DNA of 64,000 nt. Source: Rugalucina vietnamica (Eukaryota > Mollusca > Bivalvia > Lucinida > Lucinidae). Made by a program: the position numbers and the translations under genes. The notes below the pieces were generated by a model that saw only the letters and a list, made by a program, of their open reading frames with translations, was not told the DNA's origin and did no database searches. Shown here one piece after another: positions 1 to 10,995 of the stretch; the stretch's first letter is position 1; every line of letters begins with the position of its first letter. The DNA lies in NCBI GenBank assembly GCA_964017185.1, contig OZ024870.1:35604139-35668138 (forward strand), in the 5' to 3' direction.

Positions 1-1503
1 GAGCTGTACCACTCTGTCACATACAGCGAGCATCTGTAAGAACCGGCTAGATATAGGCCGTATCAGCTGTCTGACCTGTTCACTGTTCATGAGACCTTGT
101 ACTTCATGAAACAGTTCTCTCACTTTTGGGGACTCTTCTATATCATAGTAAATATCACTGCAAAAGTCCTGCACTGACGAGTCAACTTGATTGAGTAAAG
201 TTTTTGCTACATTGTTTATCATGTGAACAGTGTCACCACTGATGTCCAATAGATTGGGGTTTTTCTCCCGGATAAGGGCCTCCACACCACCTTTAACCCC
301 TCTCATTGTGCTGCAATTGTCCATCAGGACGCTGACGACTTGGTCCCAACTGATGTCATACTCCTGTAGGATGGATTCAATAGAGGAGAGGATATTTGCA
401 GCTGTTGAGAGATTTTGTTTTCGTGATCCAAGGTGGTCAATTACTACTCTCCCCATTTCATCATCATAATACTGAGTAATGACATTCAGTATCTTGTCGT
501 TGTTGTTGTTCGTTGCCTCGTCAATATTCAGTGATATAGTCCTGTTTTTTAGTTTTGACTTGAGCTCATCTTTGTAACATCTGGCAACCCCATGAGTATT
601 TATATAAGTGGCACTTGTTCTGGAAATGGTTGTTTTGTCCAGTGCTACCTTATCCTCACTTAGACGTTTCGCGTAGTCTAGAAGATCCTCTGCTAGCGAG
701 AATGGTAAGCAATGCTCGCTGAGGAAAGCGGCTGTAACTGCCCTTACTTTGGCAACTCTTTCTATCACAGATCCTTTCTGTCCTGATGACTTGGATGAAC
801 CTGGGAGAACCTGAAATTTAGAAGAAAAAAATGCAGCTTTATCAAATAAAACTCAAATTGTACACTGACGGCTTGATCGCCTCGTTCAAGGGAAATTTTA
901 TCCCTGAATACTTGTAGATCTATTTAGTATTATTTCTGTGTATGTTTGATTCAACGCAATACCATAAACACTACCAGAGAAAAACCTCCACCCCCCCCCC
1001 ATACTTGCTACCCATGAAAAAAACTAAGTCCACACCTATGAAAAATTTGGGCATAGGTTCCCCTAGGGGCGTGAGCCCGATTTCATTCACCCCCCACCCA
1101 CAATCCCAGGCCTAGTAAGGAGTTGGGCAAGACAGAGTATGGAAAAAGGGTGGGTGGGGTATGGTGACTCATTTTGGCAAGTGCCCGTGTTCACCATACC
1201 ACCTTTTTCCGCCTAGAAAGAGTAACAAACAACACTTACTTGGTTTGATTTCACTGTCCTCAAGCTTGATCTGTGCTTCCCATCCTCCGCATGCAGGCGA
1301 AGTGCTTTCTTCCCACTTGATTTGTAATTGATTGTCTTGCCGCATGCATCGCAGAATGCCATGCCCGTCGTGTCCGGCTTCTTCAACCATTCTGCGTATT
1401 TCTGGCCTTCTGAGTCTCTCTCTTCCAGCCACTCCCATCGCCACTTGTTCTTAGCATCCTTTTCCAGAACTTTGGTGTCCGCATTCAGCGTTAGGAACTT
1501 CAT
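1..1503 (-). CDS. hAT-type transposase-like protein with zinc finger, N-terminal part
   Basis: Two exons on the minus strand, 1503-1240 and 810 to the window edge, 358 codons, open throughout. The donor reads CAA|GTAAGT and the acceptor TTTCAG|GTT, joined in phase 0. Exon 1 starts at an ATG (MKFLTLN) and carries a C2H2/BED-like finger, C51-x2-C54-x16-H71-x5-H77. Exon 2 has the hAT catalytic pattern: first Asp in SLNIDEATN (about residue 185) and second Asp in SVLMDNCS (about residue 252). The 67-residue spacing is close to that of Hermes. The third catalytic residue and the dimerisation domain would lie beyond the left edge. hAT proteins cut and paste DNA; this could be an active transposon or a domesticated host gene. 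No flanking terminal repeats were seen. No inactivating change is visible in the part present. Confidence 0.85.
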
Positions 1504-2590
1504 TTTTCAATTTTATTTACTTCGATAATCAAAACAACTAGAGTACACAGAGAACAAAGGATTTCTTGGAAATATTGATCTATAAATAGATAATAGCTAC
1601 GGGGGTTTCCGACAGAAAAACAAAGTGCGCGAGCGATAAATTTCGCGCGGCGGTTATTGCGTAGCCTATATGATATGTCTTATCTTATCGACGGGACAAT
1701 GTTTGACTCGACCCTACTACCCCCCCCCCCCCCCCCCGAAAAATCTCCTCGGATTTACACGATTCACAAAAATGACCTTTGTGAAGGTCAAAAATCCGGA
1801 ATTCCGGCATAATCCGGAAAACTTTCACCCATGATGTCAAGAATAAATTGTTTGGAGCTTGCAGTGAATATATACTTTTTTAAAAAAAATGGCTTCGCGG
1901 AATATGCAACATTGAAAATCTTAACAGTTTTGTATATATTTGCAAGACTCTAGAGAAAAATCCAGTCAATAAAAATCCTCGTTACTTTACAAACATCAGC
2001 CGTGTCCATTGTAGATAATAAATATTAAATAAAATATGGGCATACCCAATCCAAACGGGTGTGTCTTCGTGTCGGCAATTTTCACTTCTTGTCACCTCTC
2101 GACTTTAGTGTTGCAGTTATTTCCCTTGGTAGGCTTCTTGACGGCAAATAGAGTAATGTTCGGATATTCATAGTTTCTCCTTATTTTTCGTCCTCAAGAG
2201 CAACCTTGTGACATGATATGATTATAAAACACTAAACTAATATGTAAAAAGGAGAAATTTAATAAAACAATGCTTTAAAAGGTTTCTTGTCGGCAATTTT
2301 TACTTCTTGTCACCTCTTGTCACTTCTTGTCGGTAAATAGGGTGACCGGGGTGTTACAATACTTTGAACTAAGAAGTACATGTATTTAGAAATAAGAATA
2401 AAGCTTCGACGTTATGTTGCACCGCATAAGGTTAGACGGTGTTTCCATAACGACAGATGCAATGCACGTGTGCATATTATGCATGCGTTATTGCAATGGA
2501 ACAACTGCATATATATTGCTGCATTATGTGATGAAATTTTATCTCGAAAAAACAAAAGCTGAAGAAATGACAACATTTTTATACGTACTT
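1504..2590. other. non-coding DNA upstream of the hAT-like gene
   Basis: No gene seen. It holds a short GC-rich patch at about 1625-1670 that could belong to the hAT-like gene promoter, a poly-C run at about 1721-1737, and two related short blocks at about 2070-2155 and 2285-2345 with the repeated phrase CTTGTCGGCAATTTT and CTTCTTGTCACCTC. Confidence 0.4.
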
Positions 2591-2800
2591 TTCGATCACC
2601 CCACGTATATATCCCCTTAAACCCAATTTTATCTAGTGAAACTGGGGTGTACATGGATATTTTTTTTTATTAAAAATAGATTGTGAGTACTTTTTAGAAC
2701 AGCCTCATGGAGTACCCACAATAAATGTTTTGAGCGAAACCAATAAAATTGTTTTCATGTTCTTAGCTGAAAAAATCTCTGTGTAATGCATGGGCGAGTT
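2590..2800 (+). repeat. foldback MITE, family P, copy 1 (diverged)
   Basis: This copy matches the family seen best at 32290-32568. It has a GTGAAACTGGGGTGTACA block, then a palindromic core in which TAGATTGTGAGTACT is answered by GTACCCACAATAAATG, then the right-hand arm around TGCATGGGCGAG. It is the most diverged copy. Confidence 0.6.
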
Positions 2801-2934
2801 TAAGTAATCATGTGATATTTTGTTTCAGAATGTGTAGTCAAGAAAATGAAAATCACGAACAAAGTAGGCATAATATAACAAAAAGATTTGTCTTTGGGGC
2901 GGAAAAAAGAAGATCACGTTAATTGACAAAACTA

Positions 2935-3608
2935 GAAAAAGTGCCTTGAGAGGCACGTATACCCCCGGCTGGTGGTCACCCAGTCCTCCTCCCACAACCA
3001 CCCAGCACATGTACTCCCCTGACATTGAATTACAAATCCGACCCAAATCTATACCCTATAGGGTACCTATAGTCCAAATATGAATGGCTTCTGATGATTG
3101 GCTCATGAGATATACCCCACTAGAGAAACTTTAACCAAAACTTTGACGCAAATTAAAGGTGACCTAGATTTTGAACTCTAGCCCCACCCCCGGGCATGGA
3201 CCCTGGGGTTCAAAATCATAGAAACAAAGCTAACCCTATAGGGTACCTATAATCCAAATATGAATGGTTTCTGATATATAGTTCATGAGATATACACCAA
3301 TAGAGAAACTTTAACCAAAACTTTGACGCAAATTAAAGGTGACCTAGATTTTGAACTCTAGCCCCACCCCTGGGCATGGACCCTGGGGTCCAAACTCATA
3401 GAAACAAAGCCAACCCTATAGGGTACCTATAGTCCAAATATGAATGGTTTCTGATATATAGTTCATGAGATATACACCAGCAGAGAAACTTTAACCAAAA
3501 CTTTGACATTTTAACTGAACTAACGAAACAACGAACTAACGAACATACGAACGGACGAACGGAAAAGCGAAAACTATATACCCGTCGGCATAAATGCTGG
3601 GGGTATAA
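2935..3608 (+). mobile_element. non-autonomous element with 180-bp tandem core
   Basis: The ends are short inverted repeats (GTATACCCCCGGC at left, GCTGGGGGTATA at right). Inside are about 2.7 copies of a unit repeating every 180 bp, marked by CCCTATAGGGTACCTAT at 3054, 3234 and 3414. A run of GAACGGACGAACGG-type purine repeats precedes the right end. It splits a sequence that is uninterrupted in the paralogous stretch at about 14.30-14.50 kb. It has no coding capacity. Confidence 0.65.
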
Positions 3609-3900
3609 AGAAGGCCCAGAAATGGGTAAAGAAACAAGGTGAAGGATGGACAACTATAGTGGAAGTTGCTAAACTATTCATGAACCAAGCTTGTTACTAA
3701 ATAATCCAGACAATTTCACCCAACTGTGTGGTAGGATTGTGGCACTCTCAGAATTTTGAAGCTGCTAAACTATTCAGAGGTCAACTCAATCAAATCTAAG
3801 GCAAACAATTAAGCCAAACAATTAACTACCAGATAGTTTTACCCAACTAAGATGTAGTATTGTGGCACTCTCAGCAGTTTGAAAAGGTGCAACAGGCAAT
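3609..3900 (+). repeat. decayed 41-codon repeat units (family EVAKLFMN)
   Basis: This holds an exon-like lead segment (codons reading roughly KKAQKWVKKQGEGWTT) followed by EVAKLFMN and about two decayed 123-bp units. The same lead is at 14.47-14.55 kb. It is a remnant of the repeat family at 19.7-28.8 kb. Function is not recognised. Confidence 0.5.
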
Positions 3901-4396
3901 GATCAGGAAAAAGAAAGAAATTCCCACTCCAAAAACCGAGATGGGGAAAATTAAATTGTTATTTAAGAATTTGAATATGGTTTATATGAGGTATAGTTTC
4001 TGCTTATATAGCTGAGTCAGATTTAGATTTATTCTAAATATCATCTTTGTAACCCTCTTAAGACTTTTTATTTGGTAGCTACATCATTAGCTACTTTCCA
4101 AGAATAGTGGTCAGCCCAGTACATTGAACTCCTAGAGGTAAAAGGTTATCTAAGGTGAATTTTGTTTTGGTCAGTGTGAGGTCAGTGACTAGCATTGCTG
4201 CCCATTTCAGTTTGTTTGTTTTTTGCTACCAACAAGATCTGTTCTTTTGCCTATTACTATAATCCTCTTTAATTACTGACTTAATAATGTAGATAAATGA
4301 ATACTACATGTGCCTATATTTAACAATTGTGTGATTACCTAATAATTAATATATGTTGGATTAAAAAATAGTGATATAAGTGTTATTCTGACATTA

Positions 4397-7300
4397 TGGC
4401 TTATCGATCAGCAGTCACAAGACATGGAAACCGTATTGTGCCTTATGACTTAAATAATCCAGCAAACTGGACAGTAACAAAACTGTAAAAAGAAACTGCC
4501 ACATTAGGATTAAATCTTACTAGAAGTGTTCCGAAGTCATCACTGCTTCAAATATATGAACAGTTGCTTGAGACAAATCCTGGCAATGAAAGAAACAATG
4601 CAATAAGACAGCAAGTCAGTGGAGAAGACAATATTGTGCCCGGAGACAATCCTATAAAGGACAAAACACCAAGTCCACCTGCTACACATGACCCAAATAT
4701 AAACATGTCTGTTCAAAGATTGCAGGTATTATTCATCACCATGCAAGGAACAATAGCCAGCCTCCAACTGTAGTTGCCCTGCAACAAAAACAGACTGGTG
4801 ATTCATCTACAAGCATAAACCAGTTGGACAAATTATATAATAACCACCAACAACAAAGAGTTATTCAGAATGCCGTAAGACAGTATGGAATACCAGCACA
4901 GAATACAATACCAGCTTAAAATACAGCAACACAGCATAGGGTACCAGCAGACAGTCTACCTCACACAGATGTCATAACAGAGAGTGTGAGAAAGAATATA
5001 ACCTCTGGTAAATACGTCAAACTGGCAACCCTCCTCATGCCAGATATGGCACGCTCGATTTCCTGAAGCGTCAGCAGAAAGTTCATCGTTTCGACAGACC
5101 CCTTAACATAATGCAGTTTTATAGGGCATTCGGTATTTACAAACGTGTCATGTGCGAGACCTATCCTCAGCGAAGAGCTGAGGAGTTGGATTTATATGAG
5201 GCAGATATTGGAGATATTTACGATCATCCTCAGCGAAGAGCTGAGTTGGATTTATATGAGGCAATTGGAGATATTTACGATCATTAAGGTGATATTTTTA
5301 CAAGTATCAAATCCCATTCTCAAATAAAGCAGCGGCTTATATGGAGAAAGAAATCAAGGTCGACTGGTCCAAACGTCATAAGGACCTATTTCAATTATTG
5401 GTTGTTGACAGCAAAACGAAGCTGTGTGAGCACTGCAGACCACTAGTCTCCTTTTTGTCCAACTCAGATCAACATTGTCCCTAGTCCCAAGCAGAGACCT
5501 GTGTCAGGTCAAAATGCTACAACAGATAGGAAAGGTCGCCACCGGGTATTATTTAAAGGCAAACAGATCTGTAATAACTTCAATGGCGATAGGGGTTGTT
5601 CTCGAGTGGCTGTCCCTTTGTCCATATTTGTATGAAGTGCAAGATGAATGGTCACGGCCAGGTGTCATGACCACTGGTGCTGGTTCCTTTTCAGAGCAAT
5701 CAAATGCAACTGTTACTAAGAATAGTCACAAACCTTCAGAATGACTAAATTTGTTTGAGTCAGGAACACCCAGTACTCCTTTTGATGTAGACAGATTACA
5801 AATGGAATTAAGTGATCCATAATCAGGATTTTGTTAATTATCTTTGTTCTGGTTTAAGGGAGAGTTTTTATACAATTGTTTCTGATGTGTCTCTTGCTAA
5901 TATAGAGTGTAATAATTTGCTGTCAGCTAGAAAGAACCCAACAGATATTCAAGAGCTTATTGAGACAGAGTGTAAACAAGGCTTCTTGTATGGTCCATTC
6001 AGTTCTTGGCCCATTCTCCAAGCCCCCATTTGAGAGTTACAGAGTTAGCCCCCTTGGCCTTGCTGTTGGTAAATATTTCGGGAAGAAAATGTTAATTAAA
6101 ACAATGTTTTCTGAGGAAAACTATGTCCCCCCAACCGTTTAGTAATTGAAGTGTAGTTACCTTGTGATATGAAGTTTTTCTAGGGAAGACACCATGTAAG
6201 GTGTGATAGTTTAAACTTGTTTTGGACCCTGTCTAAAATTGGGTCACAATCACCAAATTCTTATAAACTCTGAACCTCCTCACAACAATGCTTCTGAGCA
6301 AGTTTGGTCAAAATCCATCAATTAGTTTACAAGATATCGTATCGGAAAAACTAATTTCAACAGTTTTTATGGACCCGTGACCTTGGAAATTAGGTCAAGG
6401 TCATCAAAATCTAATCAACTTTGAGCCTCCTCCAAACAATGCTTCTGTGCAAGTTTGGTCAAAATCCATCAACTGGTTTACAAGATATTGCAGTGAAAAG
6501 ACTAATTTCAACTTTTTTTATGGACTCGTGACCTTGAAAATTAGGTCAAGGTCACCCAAATCTAATCAACTCTGAGCCTTCTCGCAACAATGCTTCTGTG
6601 CAAGTTTGGTCAAAATCCATCAATTGGTTTACAAGTTATCGAGTTGGAAAGATTAATTTCAACATTTTTTATGGACTCGTGACCTTGAAAATTAGGTCAA
6701 GATCACCAAAATCTAATCAACTCTGAGCCTCCTCCCAACAATGCTTCTGTGCAAGTTTGGTCAAAATCCGTCAATTGATTTACAAGATACTGCGTTGGAA
6801 AGACTAATTTCAACATTTTTTATGGACTTGTGACCTTGAAAATTAGGTCAAGGTCACCAAATTCTAGCCGACTCTGCGCCTTCTCGCAACAATGCTTCTG
6901 TACAAGTTTGGTCAAAATCCATCCATTCGTTTACAAGTTATCGCGTTGGAAAGACTAATTTTAACATTTTTTATGGACTTGTGACCTTGATTATTAGGTC
7001 AAGGTCACCAAAATATAATCAACTCTGAGCCTCCTCCCAACAATGCTTCTGTGCAAGTTTGGTCAAAATCCATTGATTGGTTTACAAGATACTGCATTGG
7101 AAAGACTAATTTCAACATTTTTTATGGACTCGTGACCTTGAAAATTAGATCAAGGTCACCAAAATCTAATCAACTCTGAGCCTTCTTGCAACAATGCTTC
7201 TGTGCAAGTTTGGTCAAAATCCATCTATTGGTTTACAAGTTATCGCGTTGGAAAGACTAATTTCAACATTTTTTATGGACTCGTGACCTTGAAAATTCGG

Positions 7301-7887
7301 TCAAGGTCACCAAAATCTAATCAACTCTGAGCCTCCTCCCAACAATGCTTCTGTGCAAGTTTGGTCAAAATCCATCAATAGGTTTACAAGATATTGCATT
7401 GGAAAGACTAATTTCAACAGTTTTTATGGACTCGTGACCTTGAAAATTAGGTCAAGGTCACCGAAATCTAATCAACTCTGAGCCTCCTCCCAACAATGCC
7501 CTTGTGCAAGTTTAGTCAAAATCCATTCATTTGTTCAGAAGATATCGCGTCGGAAAACCTAATTTGATCAGTTTTCATAGGCTGGTGACCTTGAAAATTA
7601 GGTCAAGGTCACCAAAATCTAATCAACTCTGAGCCTCCTCCCAACAATGCTCTTGTGCAAGTTTGCTCAAAATCCATTCATTTGTTCAGAAGATATCGCG
7701 TCAGAAAACCTAATTTGATCAGTTTTCATGGGCTGGTGACCTTGAAAATGAGGTCAAGGTCACCAAAATCTAATCAACTCTTTCCCCCCTCCCAACCATG
7801 TATCTATGCAAGTTTGGTCAAAATCCATCCACTGGTTCAAAAGATATCGCGTAAGAAAGAAGCTACGCGGACGCGGACGCCGACGCG

Positions 7888-7923
<36 letters not shown>

Positions 7924-8065
7924 AACCGCACCAAAAACAATATGTCCCCCACCTTCGGTTGGGGGGACATAATTGTAGATCTGTCCTCCTTCCATGATGA
8001 CCCTCTGAATTCTAGTGTCAATGACCTTATATGCTACTCTCGAAGCATGACCATTAACTACGAGT
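4397..8065 (+). mobile_element. DIRS-like retrotransposon fossil (gag part and start of reverse transcriptase)
   Basis: Fossil of a tyrosine-recombinase (DIRS) retroelement, broken in several places and truncated. The left part (to about 5740) resembles the gag-like region, including the CETYPQRRAEL-type stretch and a Cys/His-rich segment. At about 5820-6110 lies the typical start of the DIRS reverse transcriptase (NLLSARKNP, YRVSPLGLAVGKY). Its continuation (VDLSSFHDDPL) is at about 7976-8065. The two parts are separated by the element at 6122-7971. No recombinase part or terminal repeats were seen. It looks old. Confidence 0.75.
6122..7971 (+). mobile_element. non-autonomous element with 11-copy 151-bp tandem core
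   Basis: A perfect 16-bp inverted repeat bounds it (TATGTCCCCCCAACCG at left, its complement at right). The core is an exact-period array: GTGACCTTG recurs at 6377, 6528, 6679, 6830, 6981, 7132, 7283, 7434, 7585 and 7736, every 151 bp. Each unit holds TGACCTTGA and TCAAGGTCA 8 nt apart. The array ends in (GACGCC)n at about 7867-7920 and then a terminal hairpin (TATGTCCCCC ... GGGGGGACATA). It is inserted in the DIRS-like fossil. It is non-coding and resembles bivalve pearl/HINE elements in architecture. Confidence 0.85.
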
Positions 8066-8474
8066 TATGGCGGTTTAGCTTAATACATGAAAAACTGAAA
8101 ATTTAAAAATTTAAAAATGGTTTTGAGGGTCATTGAAGACATCTCAGTTTGATAATGATTCTGTTATTAATATCTTGTCAGCTGAAAAGTAGCTAGTAAT
8201 TTTGCAGAATAGTTAAGAAACATCAGCCCATGTGGGTATTCTGAGTTATTGATACATAACACTATATGTTTATTTTATTGTGTATATATCATATTTGTTT
8301 AGTTCTCATTTATCAGCTGTGTGGATCATATTTTAGTCATAATAATTATTATGTGGTTTATCATTATCATCTGTACATCAGGAAGGTTTTAGGTTTTGTC
8401 TAACATTCACCTACAACTGTGTGGTCCAGATATGACACTGTACTGACTGAACATTTTCACACCGATCGGCTAGA
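8066..8474. other. no recognised gene
   Basis: AT-rich DNA after the DIRS-like fossil. Nothing recognisable was seen. Confidence 0.4.
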
Positions 8475-8765
8475 AATATGGCACGAGGTCCATCACTTGC
8501 CCCCCCCCCCACACCCCCCCCCCCCACACCTCAATATATTCTTCATGACCTGGGTGGATTTGCCAAGCCTCACAACTTCACGCAGATCAGTTCGGAGCTT
8601 AATGGCACGAGGTCTATCACTGGACCCCCCGCCATCTTCTGCTCTAGTCTGGGTGGTTTTGCTGACCTCAACCTCACGCAGATCAGTCAGGAGCTTTATG
8701 TATGGCACGAGGTCCATGACTGGGACCCCCCATGTTCTGCCTGGTCTGGTTGGTTTTGTTGACCA
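8475..8765 (+). repeat. short tandem repeat, three imperfect copies of about 110 bp
   Basis: The phrase TGGCACGAGGTC recurs three times, each followed by a C-rich run, a GGTGG(A/T)TTTG block and ACGCAGATCAG. Two long poly-C runs lie at about 8502-8530. Overlapping open frames are shadows of the repeat. Confidence 0.6.
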
Positions 8766-8919
8766 CCTCTACAGGTCATGCTTCAGTTTAAAGGACTGTT
8801 AGACTTGTATTTTAGCCAAAGTAGTAATAAGTAGAATTAATATGTTTGATTAAATCATAATCTGACATGTCTCTTTTCTTCATTTTGAACCTAAAATAAA
8901 TTGAGAATAAGGTACTTAT

Positions 8920-9185
8920 ACAAAAAAAAAACAAAAACAAAAAAAAAAAAAAAACATATCGTAAGCCGTGAGCAGCTATTTCCCAATAGGCGGCCACTCA
9001 GTAACCTGAACATAAATAAAACTATGAAAATGTACACGTACATAAGGTTCAAACAGCACAAATATTCGACTCCGAAACAAAAAACAAATAGAACCACAGC
9101 AAAAGCATCACATTGGAACGATCAGTAATATAAAATTACAGGGGGGCTTAAACCAATTTTACAGGAGCCTAACCTCACCATCAGA
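8920..9185 (-). mobile_element. A-rich tract plus fragment shared with the RT-bearing element at 43.6 kb
   Basis: An A-rich run (8921-8955) is followed by about 225 bp that match, on the opposite strand, the stretch at about 43640-43890, including ACTGAGTGGCC(A/G)CCTATTG and TTACTGATCGTTCCAA. It is a solo fragment of that repeat. No coding sequence was seen. Confidence 0.55.
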
Positions 9186-9310
9186 CTCTGCAGTGGTTCT
9201 ATTATACATAAATAAACAAGAAATAAGGAAAATGGTATTAAGAAAATATTATATATAGGTACCAACATGTTACATGTATAAAAATAAATATTATATATCA
9301 ACATGTATAA

Positions 9311-10027
9311 TAGAAAGCAGCATGAGTACTAGAAAAGCACCAAAAAAGGAGCAATTGCGTATAGAACTTCAATCAAGCCCGGTAATACACTTGGACAAGG
9401 GGCAATGGCATCGGTAACCTACAAACCTAAGTTCGTATTAATACCAGCAACACCGTCAACTATCACCTGTGGGCTGGACGGGAAATGGAATGGGGACTTT
9501 GGACAATGCAAAAGAAGTAAATAATTGACAGTTATTTTCTTGTATTTACAATCAGATATATTAGATTGATAGAAAGCAGCATGAGTACTAGAAAAGCACC
9601 CGAAAAAGCAGCAATTGCATATAGTACTTCAATCAAGCCCGGTAATACACTTGGACAAGGGGCAATGGCATCGGTAACCTACAAACCTAAGTTCGTATTA
9701 ATACCAGCAACACTGTGGGCTGGACGGGGAATGGAATGGGGACTTTGGACAATGCAAAAGAAGTAAATAATTGACAGTATTTTCTTGTATTTACTATCAG
9801 ATATATTAGATTGATAGAAAGCAGCATGAGTACTAGAAAAGCACCCAAAAAAGGAGCAATTGCGTATAGTACTTCAATCAAGCCCGGTAATACACTTGAA
9901 CAAGGGACAATGACGTCGGTAACCTACAAACCTAAGTTCGTATTAATACCAGCAACACCGTCAACTATCACCTGTGGGCTGGACAGGGAATGGAATGGGG
10001 AATTTGGACAATGCAAAAGAAGTAAAT
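9311..10027 (+). pseudogene. three tandem sushi (CCP)-like exon copies
   Basis: Three copies start near 9311, 9570 and 9815 (period 245-259 bp). Copy 3 is open from 9811 to 10029 and reads GTMTSVTYKPKFVLIPATP followed by TITCGLDREWNGEFGQC and a stop. Copy 2 lacks about 14 bp in the middle. Copy 1 is shifted in its first part but open through the domain. The spaced G..V...C/Y...F.L.....TI.C..DG.W...F.QC pattern is the second half of a complement-control (sushi) domain, an extracellular disulfide module. In all copies the first Cys is Tyr. No splice partner was identified; these could be last exons of a small secreted protein or dead duplicates. Confidence 0.55.
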
Positions 10028-10254
10028 AATTGACAGTATTTTCTTGTATTTACTATCAGATATATTAGATTGAGCATTTGAAAAGAATAAAGCAGTATAA
10101 AGTCGGATAAAATAGGTAGGCTCAGGTGACAGCAGAAACATGGCAAAGAAGTAACAATTACTGTGGTGGTCAGTTAGTTGGTTAACAATTTAAAGAGGAG
10201 ACATCGAGCTGTCAATCGGTGGTGCCAATCATCATCTGGATTACATGTTCATGT

Positions 10255-10490
10255 AATATACATGTATATCCCCTTAAACCCCATTTTATGTAGTGAAACT
10301 GGGGTGTACAGGGACATTTTTTTATCCAAAAAATTGATTGTTGGTATTCTTTAAAACAACCTCCGCGAGGCGGTTCTAACGAGTATCCACGATCAATGTT
10401 TTGAGCAAAACCAATAAAATTACAAAGATCTGACAAAAGGGGTCTTATGGCCGAAAATTGAAAATTAAGATATTTATAACATGTGAAAGA
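10255..10490 (+). repeat. foldback MITE, family P, copy 2
   Basis: GTGAAACTGGGGTGTACA, then a palindromic core around CCTCCGCGAGGCGG with arms TTGGTATTCTTTAAAAC and GTATCCACGATCAATG. The left part matches copy 1 closely. Confidence 0.6.
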
Positions 10491-10995
10491 CCAAGTTTCC
10501 CTGAGCATTTCCTGAAAATCTGAAGAGATTATATTCACAAATAGCAAAGATATGAGCCTTGAAATGTGTGTAGTCAATGCATTCTTCACATGACGTCATG
10601 AAAATTGTTAATGATGTTTCGACGTTGATGACGTTAACGTTTTTTTTTTGTATCACTGTTCATAAAAGAATCTAGGTCTAAAAATTTCAAAATTCTATGT
10701 GTTTCTCGAAGTTCAACATCTATACTACTGTACAGACTATGCAATAGGCACACATTCACACACTGTTCATAAAAACATGCATAGCAAATTTTAAATAAGG
10801 GTAGTCATTGTGGCTCAACGGTTTCCATGGCAACACACATGATACAAATATCTTTGTTTCATAAGAAACATGTATCTTGTATCATGTTACAATATTAAAG
10901 CAGTTCGACATAAATATCAGAGCATGCAAAAATCTCAAATTTAGGTGGTTTTTAAATCTTTATAGCAAAAAATGTATTTGAATGCATGAAGACCC

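Noticed and set aside
230-469. Plus-strand open frame of 79 codons
   Set aside because: Antisense shadow of the hAT-like exon 2.
8901-9128. Lys-rich frame over the A-run
   Set aside because: Produced by the poly-A tract and a repeat fragment.
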